Part shown: one piece after another, positions 10,800 to 25,700 of the stretch
Layout of the letters: the number at the start of each line of letters is the position of its first letter
Position numbering within the stretch: the stretch's first letter is position 1
Assembly (NCBI GenBank): GCA_963402885.1
Contig: OY727100.1
Location: 8,357,501 to 8,421,500, forward strand
From: Antedon bifida
Taxonomy: Eukaryota; Echinodermata; Crinoidea; Comatulida; Antedonidae
Length of the DNA: 64,000 bases
Reading direction: 5' to 3'
The notes under the pieces: model-generated
The model's database searches: none
What the model was told of the DNA's origin: nothing
The model's input: the letters and a program-made list of their open reading frames with translations, nothing else
Made by a program: the position numbers and the translations under genes

Positions 10800-13700
10800 C
10801 TGTATGTAAATGTTGATACATTTTAATAACATGTTGTGCTTACTGAATAACTAAAGATAGTGGCGATCAACACATTAAAAACTATAGCTAGTTTTTGGGC
10901 AATCTTAAGAATGATATTTTCAGGAAAATTGTGCACGATATAGGATGTCTGTGAAGTTGGTTACTAGTTCCTAGTCCTTATTCAAAATTCTATATCACAA
11001 ATAATTAAAAAACAGATTTTAATACGTAATAACTGTCTCATTGAATTGTTATTGCATCAACATGTTAGCCTTGACCTCCTCTACTTCTTCCGGTCAAAGT
11101 TCAATAACATTTTATACAAGGGTCATCGATCCATACCAAAAGATTAAAAAAAAGTATTAAGTGGGTCAAGCATTATAACGTTCGTAAAGCTAGTTACTTA
11201 TTCGCCGTAGAGGGCATAAATGCATAAAATGTTATTGTACTTTGACCGGAAGAAGTAGTGGATGCCAAGGCTAACATGTAAATGCAATAACAATTCAATG
11301 AGACAGTTATTACATATTAAAATATGTTTTTTTTAAATATTTGTGACTGTCCCTTTAATTGAATTTGAATAAGGAACTACGAACTAGTAACCAACTTCAC
11401 AGACATCGATATAGGACCTCTTCATGTTTTTCATGCAGTAAACACACCGAATATACAGGAGCCTAATATTGTTACGCTGTTTTGTTGAAATGTTAATATT
11501 AGATATAACAATGCTCTTAAAGTATTACTTACACTTCCATATCGCAATTTGGTTTTCCATGTGGACATGCACACCGGAAACCACCTGGTTCATTTGTGCA
11601 TATATACGGGCTAAGACATGGTTCGTCAAGTTGGCATTCATCTCGATCACTTTCACAGTAGTCTCCTTCCCAGCCAATTTCACACAAGCAATTGTATCCA
11701 TCAAATCCATTTTTACGCTTAGGGTCTTCACACTTTGTGTCATTAAACACGCCTGTCAACAATAGATTACTTCTAATGAACGTTCAGTTTTTAAAATCAT
11801 GTTGAGAATTTTCTCTCATACAATAAGAACGGCTGGTCAAAATAAATGTGACAGTCGTAATTATTCTATAGATTGTGTCGTTTATATTGCTCTTCTCCAC
11901 GGTCAAAATCCTATAGCACCGCCTAATTGACATTCAAAATGGTACTAAATCAGAACTAAATTGCTTTAAACAAAATAATAATATCGCTAAGAAGGAAGGC
12001 AGACAGCTATCATGCCGTCTACACAAAAAAGTATATTACTAAGCCTATTTTGTTAACAGGTTATGCAATGTTCCGGCACTTTAAAAAAACATATTTTAAC
12101 GATTTACCTTGACATATTCCATGTATTGAACAGGGGTTTCTCATAACCGCAATATCTACCTCAAGTACTTTTGAATTCAAGCCATCTTTGTCAAGTGCAA
12201 ACACTGACAGCGAATCAGATCCATAGAAACCTGAATTGGGTTTATACGTAACCTCTGTCCACACCCAGGTCATTACACTCTAAAAGAATAAAGAAAAAAG
12301 TAATGAATAAATAATAACAAACACATTTTCAGTATTTAGAGCAATATGGCAGCAAAGGATGTAGAATAAAAATGTTTTATCACTATAGTAATTAAAAATT
12401 ATTATTATTATTTATTATGAAATCCATTTAAAGATATGAGATGTTTTTTACCTTTGAATGAGGATACTTTATTTGACACAAGTCTTCATTCGCTGGTGGT
12501 ACACCTCTTCCCGGTGGTTTTATATGGAATTGTCCTTGTGCAGGCGTTTGGAACCTGAGGTTTAACAGGTCATCTGAATCAACATCGTACGCGCCAACAT
12601 AGCCAACCAAATCATTGTAAGCAATGTTATTGTCTGCGTTTTCTTCCATCGTTACCTGTAAGCAGACAATGGCGTATGAATACATTTAGTTATAAATTGG
12701 GTAGTTCAGAATAGGATGTTAGTGGTACTGTCTATAATACCCTTTTCACATCTGCATAACTTGTAACTAACCAGATTTGATCTACAGATTTATTACACGC
12801 TTTCATACAGGAACCGTGAGAAATCTCAGGAGAAAGCACAATTGCGCACTATTTGATTACTATGATTAATAAGCTTAATACCAGGGCAATACATGTAACA
12901 ACTCGAAAGAAAAAAAACAGGCCTCTAGTTTGTGTTTTTTCTTGAAAATCTCCCAAGATTTCCGTTAAATCTTTGAGAAAATTGTCTTCACACTATGCTA
13001 TTACCTTTCATAGGTGTGAAACTGGTATTAGTTCTTATTACGTTTGGTTCACACTTGGACACAACCCAAGGGCATAAACTAAACGGCGTATATTCCATGC
13101 AGGGAACTACGTCAATTTGTTTCTAGGAGGCACTCAATGATGTGCAATGTAAGTAATTTTACCAATCAATGACAGCTTATCAATTGCTCAAACTTATTTG
13201 TGTTGTGTGTCATATGCATCCTAATGGGAAAAATTCTTACCTGATAGAATCTTTGATTGACAGCTGGTGAGTCAGCTGTTTTCTTTGTACAGAAGTACAC
13301 AATTGGAGGATCATGCTCAGATGATATGTCGATCTCAAAATTCTTGGTAGTAGATAGTGGTTCTATAAATGGACTCTCTGGAGTTTCAACAGCTGAACAT
13401 TGTCAAAAAACAAAATAAAAAGGAAACTATATTTAAGTCAAGAAAATAGAAACATATGTAGAGCCAATACAAACAAAACGAACTTGTTGGGAACATTTTA
13501 CATTTTATTAACAACACTGGAGTGGATTTAACAATAATATGCGTTTTTAATTTGGATGAGAATTTCTTGATGTTGAATCAGATTAGTTATTAGGCATGTT
13601 ATATATAGTATTTGTGTTGAAGGAATTACATTAATAATATAATAGTTACATAAACATCATCCGTGATATGCTGGAAATTAAATTAAAGTCACCCCAAACA

Positions 13701-16700
13701 ACATAATAGAATAATACGTGACAACATTTTATATATAGCGCCCTTTTAATGAATATGTTCAAAGGGGCTTTACATATAAATACAGTCATAAAAAGAACAA
13801 AATTACTAATTACAGACAACAACAGTGTATCAAATAAGTTACATACTGTATGCAAAGATTCATATTCATATAATATCAAATTATCTAATATAATTGCAAA
13901 GCATTATTATTATAATATGAAAAGGACAACTTCTTTTCTTTATGCGATGAAATTACAAATGACAATATAACAATGGTACAAAAAATACTGTTTTTAACAA
14001 AGAAACAGGAACAATTCTTGAACACCCACCTTTGATAAATATAACTGCTTTTCCATAACAATCCAAACAAGGTTTAAATTTGAAGAAACCATCTGAACTT
14101 AACTCGACAATTTCTCCAAGTTCTGTTACTGGATATTTCGTGTCTAGTTCGAAGACGACTGGATCATCATCGGAATCAGAGATGTGTATCTGGTACTCTA
14201 GAATTCCTGAAATTAAACAAAACTCATTTGTAAATTTACTTTACCCCCTGGTTTAACGTTTAAGAAATCTGTTATAATGAGAAAAATGCATCCTAACTAA
14301 GATTCGATCTCGAAACATTATGCAGATATAGATATGCAAACATCCTACCATTAGACCACTGGGGCTTTCGTGGAATGGCTAAACATTGATTGGACACCTC
14401 TTGCATTTTTGTGAAGTATGTTTGTTTGAAATGCTAGATGATAAATCTTCAAATGTAATATAAATAACAACTATACATTTGATTTACCAGATTGACAAGG
14501 CCGTTTTAGCTTACTTATGAAAACTATGAAAACAAATGTTGTGAGTATCAAAACGTTTCTTACCTGCATCTTCGTGTATTTTTAAGACATCTTGCATTAT
14601 TATTACCGGTGGATCGTTCACAGCATTCTTGTCGACAACAGCGATAGTAAAAAGTGTTTCTTTATTAAAATAACTTTGTGAATCATACAAATCGGTATCC
14701 CGTCTTCTTCTGGTAGTTGTCTCAGTTTCCATAACACTTGTAGCACAGACCTTTAGTATTCATAGACAGGTAATTTTAATTAATGTTACAAACCGAGCAA
14801 GATTTTGGTGTATCTGAAAATTACATTATTTTTATTGACAGTTTGGAAAAGAGAGGTAATCTTATTTTTCTACGAAACGATAATCAAATACTTACCATAA
14901 CTGAAATTTCTCCTTTTTCTTCATCAAACTGAGGCAATTCCTCTGTACAGGTAAGGCCAGCATCTTTCCATTGACCATCATCTTGGAGAAGCAATAAACT
15001 CTAGATCATAATTATCTCAGAGAAAAACTGTATTTGGTGTTTCGGAAATAGGAATTCCTAACAATATATATTAATGTCTACTAAATTGGTCTACACCCAG
15101 TCTAGGAGGTAGTCCATCGGGTCGATTGTCTACGAGTCTAGAACTACCGTACTTTGCAGACCTAGTTCTACTAAAACTAGATTAATTGCTCTTTGTACCA
15201 AAGTACCAAACATTTGTTTAAAATCTTCCTTTTAACACCCTGTGAAGTTTGAAATTGTATTTCAAGTGTAACTTGATCCAATGTGTTGCTAAACAATCTC
15301 GCAAACTGTTAATATGACGATGCGGTTTCCGAGTCGCAATATTCTCGAGCGCACACATAATTTGCATAACAATGAGAACATTAGGTCTAAAAATTAACTT
15401 GAAGATCAAAAGAATTTACTCAAGTTGCAAATCTATTTTAATAGTTGTCGCATTACTAATTTGCCATGTATACCACCACAATTACGGAAACAAATGAATT
15501 AACAATGTGTGAGCAATATGAGGTAATTTGTCGTGTTTCTGCAGCAATGTATTTTTTATTGTTATGTCCACTTTTTTATTTTATCTGCATACACATCACT
15601 ATTTGTGAGAAAAATTAAAAACAAAGCTCTCACAAAAAAAAACAACTAAAATATATAGTTTGGCATTTTATACTTTCGTTAGTGTAGGGGTGCATCATCT
15701 AATTTCGACTACCACCACCGTGTTGAGCAGCAGCAGCAGCTGTAGTTTTTATTTAGCATCGTTTAAAATTACCAATTCATATTTTATCATTGAAATGTTG
15801 TAAACTGCCGACTAATTGACATAATTCGTGCATGTCCCTCTCATCTACATGTTGCTCTCTTATTTGACATGTACATCACTTTCTGATGCTCACCCTAGAT
15901 TAATATTCAAACAGCACAATTTTTCTTTAGTGCCTTTTATTTTTGTAAAGTCTTAACACAATAAAGTTTCATATTTAGTATTGCTTTCATTTTTGAGCTT
16001 ACAGATATTTCAAAGTGAAGAAATACTTTGTGTATAACAAAATTAATGGCCGAAAACAGTAAAGAATTTTATTCTTGATACAATTTTTTATTAAGGTGAA
16101 TTATCCAGTTTATATGTTACCTTTGTTCCAATAGATGAGGTTTGGATATTGTTCTGTCCAATCTGAAGTGGTGTTGAATTTCATCCTAATTTGTATTGGT
16201 CCGTTCATTTCCTCCTGGCCAAGTGGCGACATGTAGAAACTTGGTTCGTATACAGCTTTTACTCTGCAAAGAATTTTATTAAATCAAATTAAAGAATATT
16301 ATTAAATTGTTTAATTCGTCCTCCAATGATCAAAAAGTAAGTGGCATTAAAGCTTGGTTCCCACTAGAGATGCAATGCAAGAATGTATATGCAATGCAAG
16401 TTGACCAATGACAAGCGACAGTTTGAATATTCCATCCATGATTGATCAAATCACTTGCGTTGTGTTACCTCCTTGTACTGTCTTTATTGGGAACCTAGCA
16501 CTAATTGTGCTAGTTAAGAACCTATCCTCTAGTACTACTCTAGATCTTCTACCTACTGTAGACTTTGAGTAGATTAGGCCTACAGTAGAAATAGGTTAGA
16601 ATATATTTTGTGTGTGTTTACCTGCTTCTGAGATGGCGTTCAACTCTGTCCATTGTGTACAATGGGTTTACGATATACGGTACATATTCTGCAGTTGCCT

Positions 16701-19700
16701 CTGAAGTATACTCTTTGTTAATGTCATCATTTGATAAAATTCCAAAGGACATTAAGTAACCAGGGTCAACACCTTTAAAACAATAAAGAAAACATGCGCA
16801 ATATATTCTAATCCATTATAAAACACAACACAACAAGCAATTCTGGCCGGACCAATGAAGGCTGTTTGGTTGCAGAACTTGACAACAAAGACCCAAATTT
16901 GTTGTATGTTTAACATCTAGTCTACTGCACTTTGAGAAGTACAGTATACATATTTAGTATTATTATTTAGCAAAGGATATACATTTACAAAGTATAATAT
17001 AAATCAGATTAAACAAACAGGACAAAATATACCAGTCACTAGTTGCTAGGAAAGCCTAAAAGCAGTTTAAGCCACTGTCACCAATTAGGTGTGTACCTCC
17101 AACCAATGACTAAATAAGTAGTACAAATATAAATAACATAGATGATACATGACCAAAAGTTAACATTTTAAAAGAAACTTAGGCTTATAGTTTATATGTA
17201 AATGTTTACAATCAAATTATGAATAAAAAGTATACAGTACACACATTTACATTAGACTAAATGACCAATTACAGTATCCTGATTGCCTTGTTCTCACTGT
17301 ACTGGTTTACAATTGTCTTGTAAGAATAAGAATTGAAGAAAACTACATACAGGTAGCATTGTTATATTTAAAATTTGGGGCAATACAAGTCAAAAATATT
17401 AGAAACCAGAAGGAGAATAACCTCCTATATCAATTGTACTGTACACTGTAGGTTGGAATTTTATCATTATTATACAATCCCCAGATTTGACAACCAATGA
17501 AATGAAATCACACTATAGCATCACTTTGTGGCTTCACTTTGTTTTCAAGATGAAAAAGAAGAGGCTTTACCTCCAATTGATGATATATCTATCCTAAATG
17601 TATCCACTGGTGGGTCAGAGTTCATCGTAGAGACATCTTTCCCCCAAGAAAATGATATTCCACTTCCATCATCAGAGGATATAATTGTATCATCAGGACC
17701 TAAAATAAATGTGTATTACTTTTATTTTATTTTATTTTTGTTTTATTCAATCTCATTCAACAGCGTGAAACCCGCCCCTTAAAGAATGGAATAAAATATA
17801 CAATATATATAGAATTAATGTTCTTTGCCTGTTCTGTATATATATATATAAATATATATAAACAAATCAGGCACAGAACATTAATTCTAAACCGCCCGGT
17901 GATATACTGAAATTTAATTAATTAATTTGAAACGATAAAGATGAGGAAATCTGTGAGAATGAGAAAAAGTCGCCCAACCGAGACTCGAACTCGGACCGCC
18001 TGCTTGATATGCAGTTGTCCTAACCATTAGACCACTGGGGCTTTCATGGTATTGTTCAAACTCGATTGGATACGGCGGAACAGCACTAGTCCTCAGTTGT
18101 ACGCACGCGCACCAGAGATCAAATTGATATATTTTAAGACCTAAACAATACAAAGTTATACAATCTTACTAATTTTGTTACAAAAACAATTATAACGGTC
18201 AAAAAAGAGATCAATAGAATTATCTTTAACAACACAATTATTAAAAAGAAGACAAATACGTGAGATAAATCCATTCTTGGTAACATTGACACGACAATAA
18301 TTTATTTACAAGTATGTAATGAGAGATGGCAAAACAACTGGATTCTGTTTTTGAACCGTTTCTTTCTTACTTTCTTTCCACCAAAACTTTAAAATGCTAC
18401 TGCGCAACAAATCTGATATACCCGCCATCTGGTCTAGTAATAAAGTATTGAACAAATTACCTAATATATTTGTTGTATTGGCAGTCTTGTTTACACACGT
18501 ATGAGCTTCATTACAAATTGAAAGAGTTGTAAACACGCATCTGCAACAAAATATATTTATTTTTACAAAAGTTTTGCACTTCAGTCAGAATAAGAAATAT
18601 GGAAAATTAACCAATGAAATTTATTTATGAAAATGTTGTTTGCTTGTTTTTGAATCTATAATTAAACAGTACAAGAAAAACACATAATGACAATAGATTC
18701 CGGACAATCAAATTAATCACTGCTTGCAAGAAGAATCAGTTTTCATTGGCGTTCTTTTGTATCAGGTGTAAATTGACCATCTCATCCACACTTATTATTG
18801 ATTATGTTCTTTATTATAATGACCATTAGTGACCTCAGGGTCTAAATTGTAACACCTTTGCAATAAACAAATATACTACTGTACTAACTTTCCTGGTTCT
18901 AGCAATAACTTATTTCCAGGCATTGTTCCATTCTCGTCTGGTGTTCTAAAATCACTGACACTACTGTACTCCTCATCATTTATATACACTTTACCATCGT
19001 AAATTTCCACTGTTCCACCACCATTGTTAGATACGGTAATACATGGAATTATGTCATCAGACTTGTCAGGAGAGCTGCCGACGCAGTAGCCTTTGGAAGA
19101 GAGAGAGGATAACATTTAAGGAATAATTAAGTTTTCTATGTGTTCATATCATTCATGTAGATATGTTAAATGTGCACTGCACATTTGTTTTTTTTCAGGA
19201 AATCAAATTTCATGTTCACCTATGTTCAGTGGATATAAGCGCTCACTGGTTAAATCCAGGGGCCCAGAGCTTAAGAAGCCCAGAGTATGAGCAGCCCAAT
19301 GCAACTACCAGCATTCGAGGGCCCCTTAGGAATGCTATACCAGGGGTATTTATCTTTATAGCCAGTGTTCTATTGAAGATAGGAATATCAATTATTGATG
19401 ACAACACTTGACCCAATGCTACAAAAAACGTAGGGTGTACATACGGTATTCAGTTACTGACGGATCATGTGCGGTTGTCCAACTTAAACCTAGTCTTGAC
19501 TGTTCAAAGCTGACATATTTATCGTCATTTAAATCATCCAAAGTCTGAACGTAAAATACAGTTTCTTCAACATCTTCAACAGTTGGATAATTGAATACAA
19601 CCAGGACACCTAATGGACACAAGACACAAATTGTAGTTTACATTTTATAAACAATTTAGTACAAAAGTGATTTATTGAAACAGTATTTTCACTGTTCAGG

Positions 19701-22700
19701 GGATCCACCTTTTGTACCTAACAAAATGTCCCATTAATAAGCGTGTTCCTTTAATAAGGTTTGGTCGTAGTGCTCAGATCTATTGGCCCTCATTTGTAAA
19801 TTGCACCTTATTTGTGAATTTCCCCTTTAATATGACTGTCCCTTAATGGAGATGTCCCAAAACACTGTTCTGTTGTTTTACCTTCACATTCTTCCATTTT
19901 TACAAGGCCAGCACCATTAATAGCCTTAACAGTAACATAGTAGTAAGCACGATTCTCTAAAACTCCCTCTAGGTTGTCATTCCTTCCTTCTTTTACATTA
20001 CCAATGTAAACAAAAGGTTGCAGGTCTGTGCCACCTGGACTAGTGCCAATAGCCCAATAATAGCCCTTTAAAATGAAACACAAATAAAAAAAAAACAGTG
20101 TGGAAAAAGATACAAACTGTACAATAAACAAACATAATATAAAACAAAAGTAAATTAATCAAACATCTCATTTTGTGAAATGTTTACTTAAAGGACAACT
20201 TTACCGAGAACCATATTTTGAAAACATATTGAAGGGATGTACATACTATTTCAGTACAATTGCGAGATTTACGATATTGCCGTTAGTAGCCTACTAGGCA
20301 TAGCTCGCCCTCTAGGCATATCAATAGGCTACAGAATCACGTCCACACACCGACGACGCATTGGCCCACCTGTCATCATACACCACACACAGGAAAGTTT
20401 TGAGTACGATATGGTTGAGTGATTCCATCGTCATACTTCTAGCTACCTCGGGGGTAAATAGACAAAGTCTAGCAAAGCACAAACATTTCTAGTAAACACA
20501 CTATTTAAATAAATCGTAAAAAATATAAATGTTGAATTTTGTTTCTTTTGTCTATCTAGATATTGAAGTGTCTGTCAAAATAACAGACAAAAAATTTTGG
20601 CAAATTTAAGCCTGATGCAATTAGAAATTTAAATGACGGGCACTTATCTCTTGTATGTTAACAACAGTCAAAACTAGATTTTGCTTAGCACACTTGACGT
20701 CATAGCAATTTACGGTGACAGCGAGAGCGCGCAGCGATATCGTAAATCTTGCAATTGTTCTGAATCATATGTACATCCCTAATACGTTGTCAAAATATGG
20801 TTCTCGGTAAAGTTGTCCTTTAAATATAATCCCAGTTCAGGGTATCTTTTGTTTCATTTATTACAGTGAAAAATAAACAACCTCATACCACTACTAGACT
20901 CTCTTGATCCAGAAATTCCCATGAAGCTTTGATTGTAGAGTTTGAAGACTGGGAAGCGACCGGTTGATTCTCATCAAGATTGACGTCATAATAACTCATG
21001 TAATCAAACTCCGGTGGCGATGTGTCAACTGAGATTCCATCAGATGAAGAATTTGTAGTTACTCCATTTGCTAATATTTCCTCAACTAAGATAAAAAAGT
21101 ATTTTGATATAAATCCAAATCCAAATAACTGAAAAAATGACAATGATGTGGGTATCAGTTGCTGGATCGCAATTGAGGTACAAATACAAAACAAAAAGCT
21201 AATAAAGATAACGTACAACAGCCAGAAAGATGTACCAAGATACCAATCGGATAGTATTATTCTTTTACCAGGGCTAACAAGAGTATTAAGAGAGAATTTC
21301 AAGAATACAAAGCAGAAATGCATAGAGAAACTCTAAACCACATAGTGATACAGTATACTGGAAACTGTAGCGATTCAAGCGGTTAAGGAGGGGCGCCATT
21401 TACCATACTTAAACAGCCAACAATATTAGCATGGGTTCGAGTCCGACTCGCTCTTAGTTCTGTTGGTGGAACAAGTCTTCTTGGATAAGGACTCTAAACC
21501 GTAGGTTCAGTGTACACAATTATAACCTGTGTGCACTTTAACAACTCAGTTCATCATTTGAGACGAGTAGGGGGTTACCACCTATCTGATAGGAAAGTGA
21601 TTAGTTCAGTATTGGCAATCCTTGGCCACATGTGCTTAAAGACATAAATAAAAAATAAATAATTCTTAAGACGAAATCTGTGATAATGAGAAAAAGCCAC
21701 CCATCCAAGATTCCCACCAGGAATATTCTGTTTGATATGCAGACACCCTACCATTACATCACTTGGGCTTTCATGGAATGGTTAAAATGTGATAGGATAG
21801 CAACTCATTAACTTGACATGGTACGGACAAACAACACTTGTTTTCAATTGTATGTAGGCGCAGCAACCATCTTTGTTTATTTACAATAAGTTAAACCATT
21901 TTACATACCTCTTAAATAATATTTTGCCGGGAGATATTCATCAGTTCCGTTTGTATCGCTATACCATCGCATCTCGTCAAGTTTCAAATTGTCAATAGTA
22001 AATTTAACAAGTTGTGTGTCACTGGCTTTGCATAGGGGGTCACAGAAGTATCTATCACATTCACTGTAACAGGGGTAGCATGGGAGGAAGACCTACAAAA
22101 ACGTTGAAATAATTTACTCTGTCATCAACCTATTTATTTGGTATTACACCTTTACATCACTCCTTTTTGGTTGGAGGGCCCCAGTAGCCCCATCCTGGAT
22201 CCACCCCTGATAATTAAAATATAAGGTACTGTTTGAAATGCTAAGGCTAAAGTAACAACTATTCTGCAATGTCTATCTGTGTTCCAACTCCAGCAAGAAA
22301 CTTGACTGCTGGGGCATGACCACTAATAAAAGAGCTTCCATATCTACAGAGATCTTCACTTGGAGGAGGTAGTCTTAAAGGAAAAAAAACATTGTTAAGC
22401 CCTTACACAGCCATATAAGATAAATAACATTGAATAGCAATTGCAGTCTTGAGAAAAAAGATGAATTAAAATATTGTTTCCATCAATTGAAGTTTTACAC
22501 TTGTACTGTTACTAGTGTCTATAGGAATACTCTTAAATATAAATGCTTACCTAATATTTGTGAAATAAGCTGAGGTTTTAGGAATTATAAACGGGTCTGT
22601 GAATTCCGGCACGTTGTTGTAGAGTTAGTTTTGTATTGTTGGACAGACGTGGTGCGCCAGAAAGATCTCCTAAAAGATTGCCATCCACACTCAGTTGTAT

Positions 22701-25700
22701 TGTGTATCCAATCTATTGAAATTTAATCATTAATTTTAATAATTTATATATATTTTATTTTTTTTAGTCGCGTGCACATGACTCTACAGATCACTATGTC
22801 GGTCGGTTGGTCGGTAAACACTAACTCAAATTTGAGCATATGTGACTGCAGACATGTATATGGCCTTGTCATTTTATTATTATTATTATATATTTTTATA
22901 CTTTAGGCCTCCCTTATTAAAAAATATCTATACACCGTAATGATAAATAAAAAAGGAGCGTAAAAGACTGAATTGGGCATACTGTATTTTCCAGTGATCA
23001 ACTACCATTATTCTCTGTCTATAAAACACCATTTATAGTTTGACTGTTCCATTTTCACTCAAGGGGTGATTATTAAAGGAATAATGACATGATGTGACTA
23101 CTTTACTTTCCTACCTTTGCTGGATCAGGATCATATTCTTCTTTAAACGTAAACTCATAATGATGCCAATCACTGGATGGATCAAAGGTTAAATCAAATA
23201 TGCTGTATAAATAATCAACCTCATCCTGGTAGAATCGGCACCATAATGTTGCGGATGGTATTTCTTTATCTGAATAAAAAAAATTAAATTTAAAGAAAAT
23301 ACTGCAATAGATATTACTGATGCAGCTTATTTAAATATTTCAAATTTAACATTAGTTTAGAAAAAGAAAGAAATAATGTTACCTGCATACAACTGTAAGC
23401 CACAGGCTTGCTGAACAGCGATCTGTTTCATAGGCTCCTTACCAGACTCATTGTCTTCTTCATCTTCAATTATCTCCCATGGAACCGTGGTTGTTGGTGG
23501 CAGTGTTGTAGTTATTCGCTGGGTTGTAGTAGCTCCAACCGCTGAGCAATCACAATCACATCCAGTCTTAAATATAAACAAATAATTTTTAACTACGAAA
23601 TATAATGTATAGAATTACACAGTGTTATAATTAACAGTAACTCCAGTAACTTCACTTTAAAAAATAATACTACGCAAGACGAGAGGCTGACTATTTTTTA
23701 ATGTACTTACACTATTGGTTTCCTCGTAACAACATGAACACGGTTCCAGATCTTCAGTAGGAACCATTATGTCACCAACAACACCATCAGGTCCATCCCA
23801 GAACACCACACTTGTTATTACTGGTATGTCTTGGGCAGCAGCTTTTAAATCCATCTAATAATGTTAATAAACTACATAATTGACTAGGAGCAAGTGATAG
23901 GCATGAGCCTAAACAGAATATCTGCTCTTACTCAAACATTGACACCAATAAGAAGTATAAAAATTATTCTAAAAACAGGTTTTTCATCACACTAAAATAA
24001 TAATAATACAATAAAGGATAAACCTTCTGTACATATCATATGTCTTGATATTTTTCTTACCTTAAAAGTGCCACCTTCACCAATTTCAACATGTCTTGAT
24101 ACTGCACCTGCCAACACATACTGTTCTTGAATGTCGGGCTCCATGGTGAGAACAATGTTGTCTGGGTCAGTCACCTTTATCTACATAAAAATAGTAACAT
24201 TCAAATAAATTTCATCAAGAAAAAAACAAATGGAGGATACAAATTGTGAGATAATAGGTGCTACACAGAACACATGAGAAAAAAGAAAAATTTGAACGAG
24301 TTAGGAAAAGTGCAGGCAAAATTATTGGCTCTGACCTACCAACTATTCAACAACCATATGAAATTACATTACATAAAGTTAAAATGATTATGAATGACAC
24401 ACACCCACTAAATAAGTACATTTTAAACAGATCTGGTATCAGGCTACATCGACTAAGAGGAGATCATGATCATCTTCTAAAGTCATTTGTTCCAAATTCT
24501 TGCCATTTATATAATGGATAGATTGAAAATGTAATTTGTTTTAACTGTATATAATACTGCTAATATATATATTTTTATATGTTTACGATATAGTATTTTT
24601 AAAATTGTTGTCTATGTTCGATGTTTATTCGTATTTTTTATAAGATCTTTTTATCACACTTTTTTGTATTCATGACTTTTTATATTTATAATTGTTTGAG
24701 CTTGTCAACGAAACAAATTTCCTTTTGGACCAATGAATTTCTGTATTCTGTTTAAGCTAATATCATCATTAGAAATAGGAAAAAATATAAGAAAGACTAG
24801 TTAGGTATGCCAACCTTTTAAACAGTGAAACTTTGGTGTCCAGTATATACAAGATATGATTTTTGTAATAAATGATCAATCATTTAAGCTTATCAAACCT
24901 GTTCATGGTGGTAATGTATTTTCCAATCATTTCCATCCATATTCCACCCTTGCACCCTTGCTGTTAACACTTTGCCATAATTCATCATCAAAGGTTGCAT
25001 GTTGATCAGGACATGGTTCGATGTTTGGATTCGGCAGAAATATAAATGAGCCTAGAAATTTAAATAAAAATTTGGACTGAAGCAAAAGGCAAAATATAAA
25101 GGCTAGAGAAAATTAAGTAGACAAAGGTAAAAAAAGTGCGCTGAGACAACCTATAAAAAGATGGAATATTTGAAAAGACCAGCTACAGAAAACTTGTAGA
25201 GCCAACAAAGTGGATGCTATCGGGATACAAGACAAGACAAGATACTAACATTAAATTAAACTGAGAATAATGATAATATTTTAGGAAATTTTCTTTCTTT
25301 TCAGCTTTTATTAACTTTATTTTCTTTCAATAAACATAATTCTTATTTTCATAGTTTAGAACTTACCTGACATGTGATCAACGTAACTAATGTGTGGCAT
25401 ATCCTTCCTGAAATCTAGTCCGTCAACCACTAAACCTGCTGTTGGTGTTGAATCGTCAAAGAATATTGGAGACGATGTCGTGGTGACATATGAACCTGCT
25501 TTATTTGTTGCAGTCAGATCACAAAATATGGAGTTAATAACTGTAATAGAAAAAAAATGATTAAATGTTAACATTAAAATGATAATATTCCTACTACCTA
25601 ACATTTAACATTAAAAGGAAGTTTTATTTTAATTGTATACAAAATCAGAAAAAGAATGAAAATTAAAGAAGAAAAAAGAAAATAAAAATGATAAAAACAA

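Noticed and set aside
13646-14070. AT-rich overlapping ORFs in an intron
   Set aside because: Low-complexity translations overlapping on both strands. No domain and inconsistent with the exon chain.
19163-19411. 82-codon plus-strand ORF
   Set aside because: Antisense in an intron between two well-supported exons, with no recognisable features.
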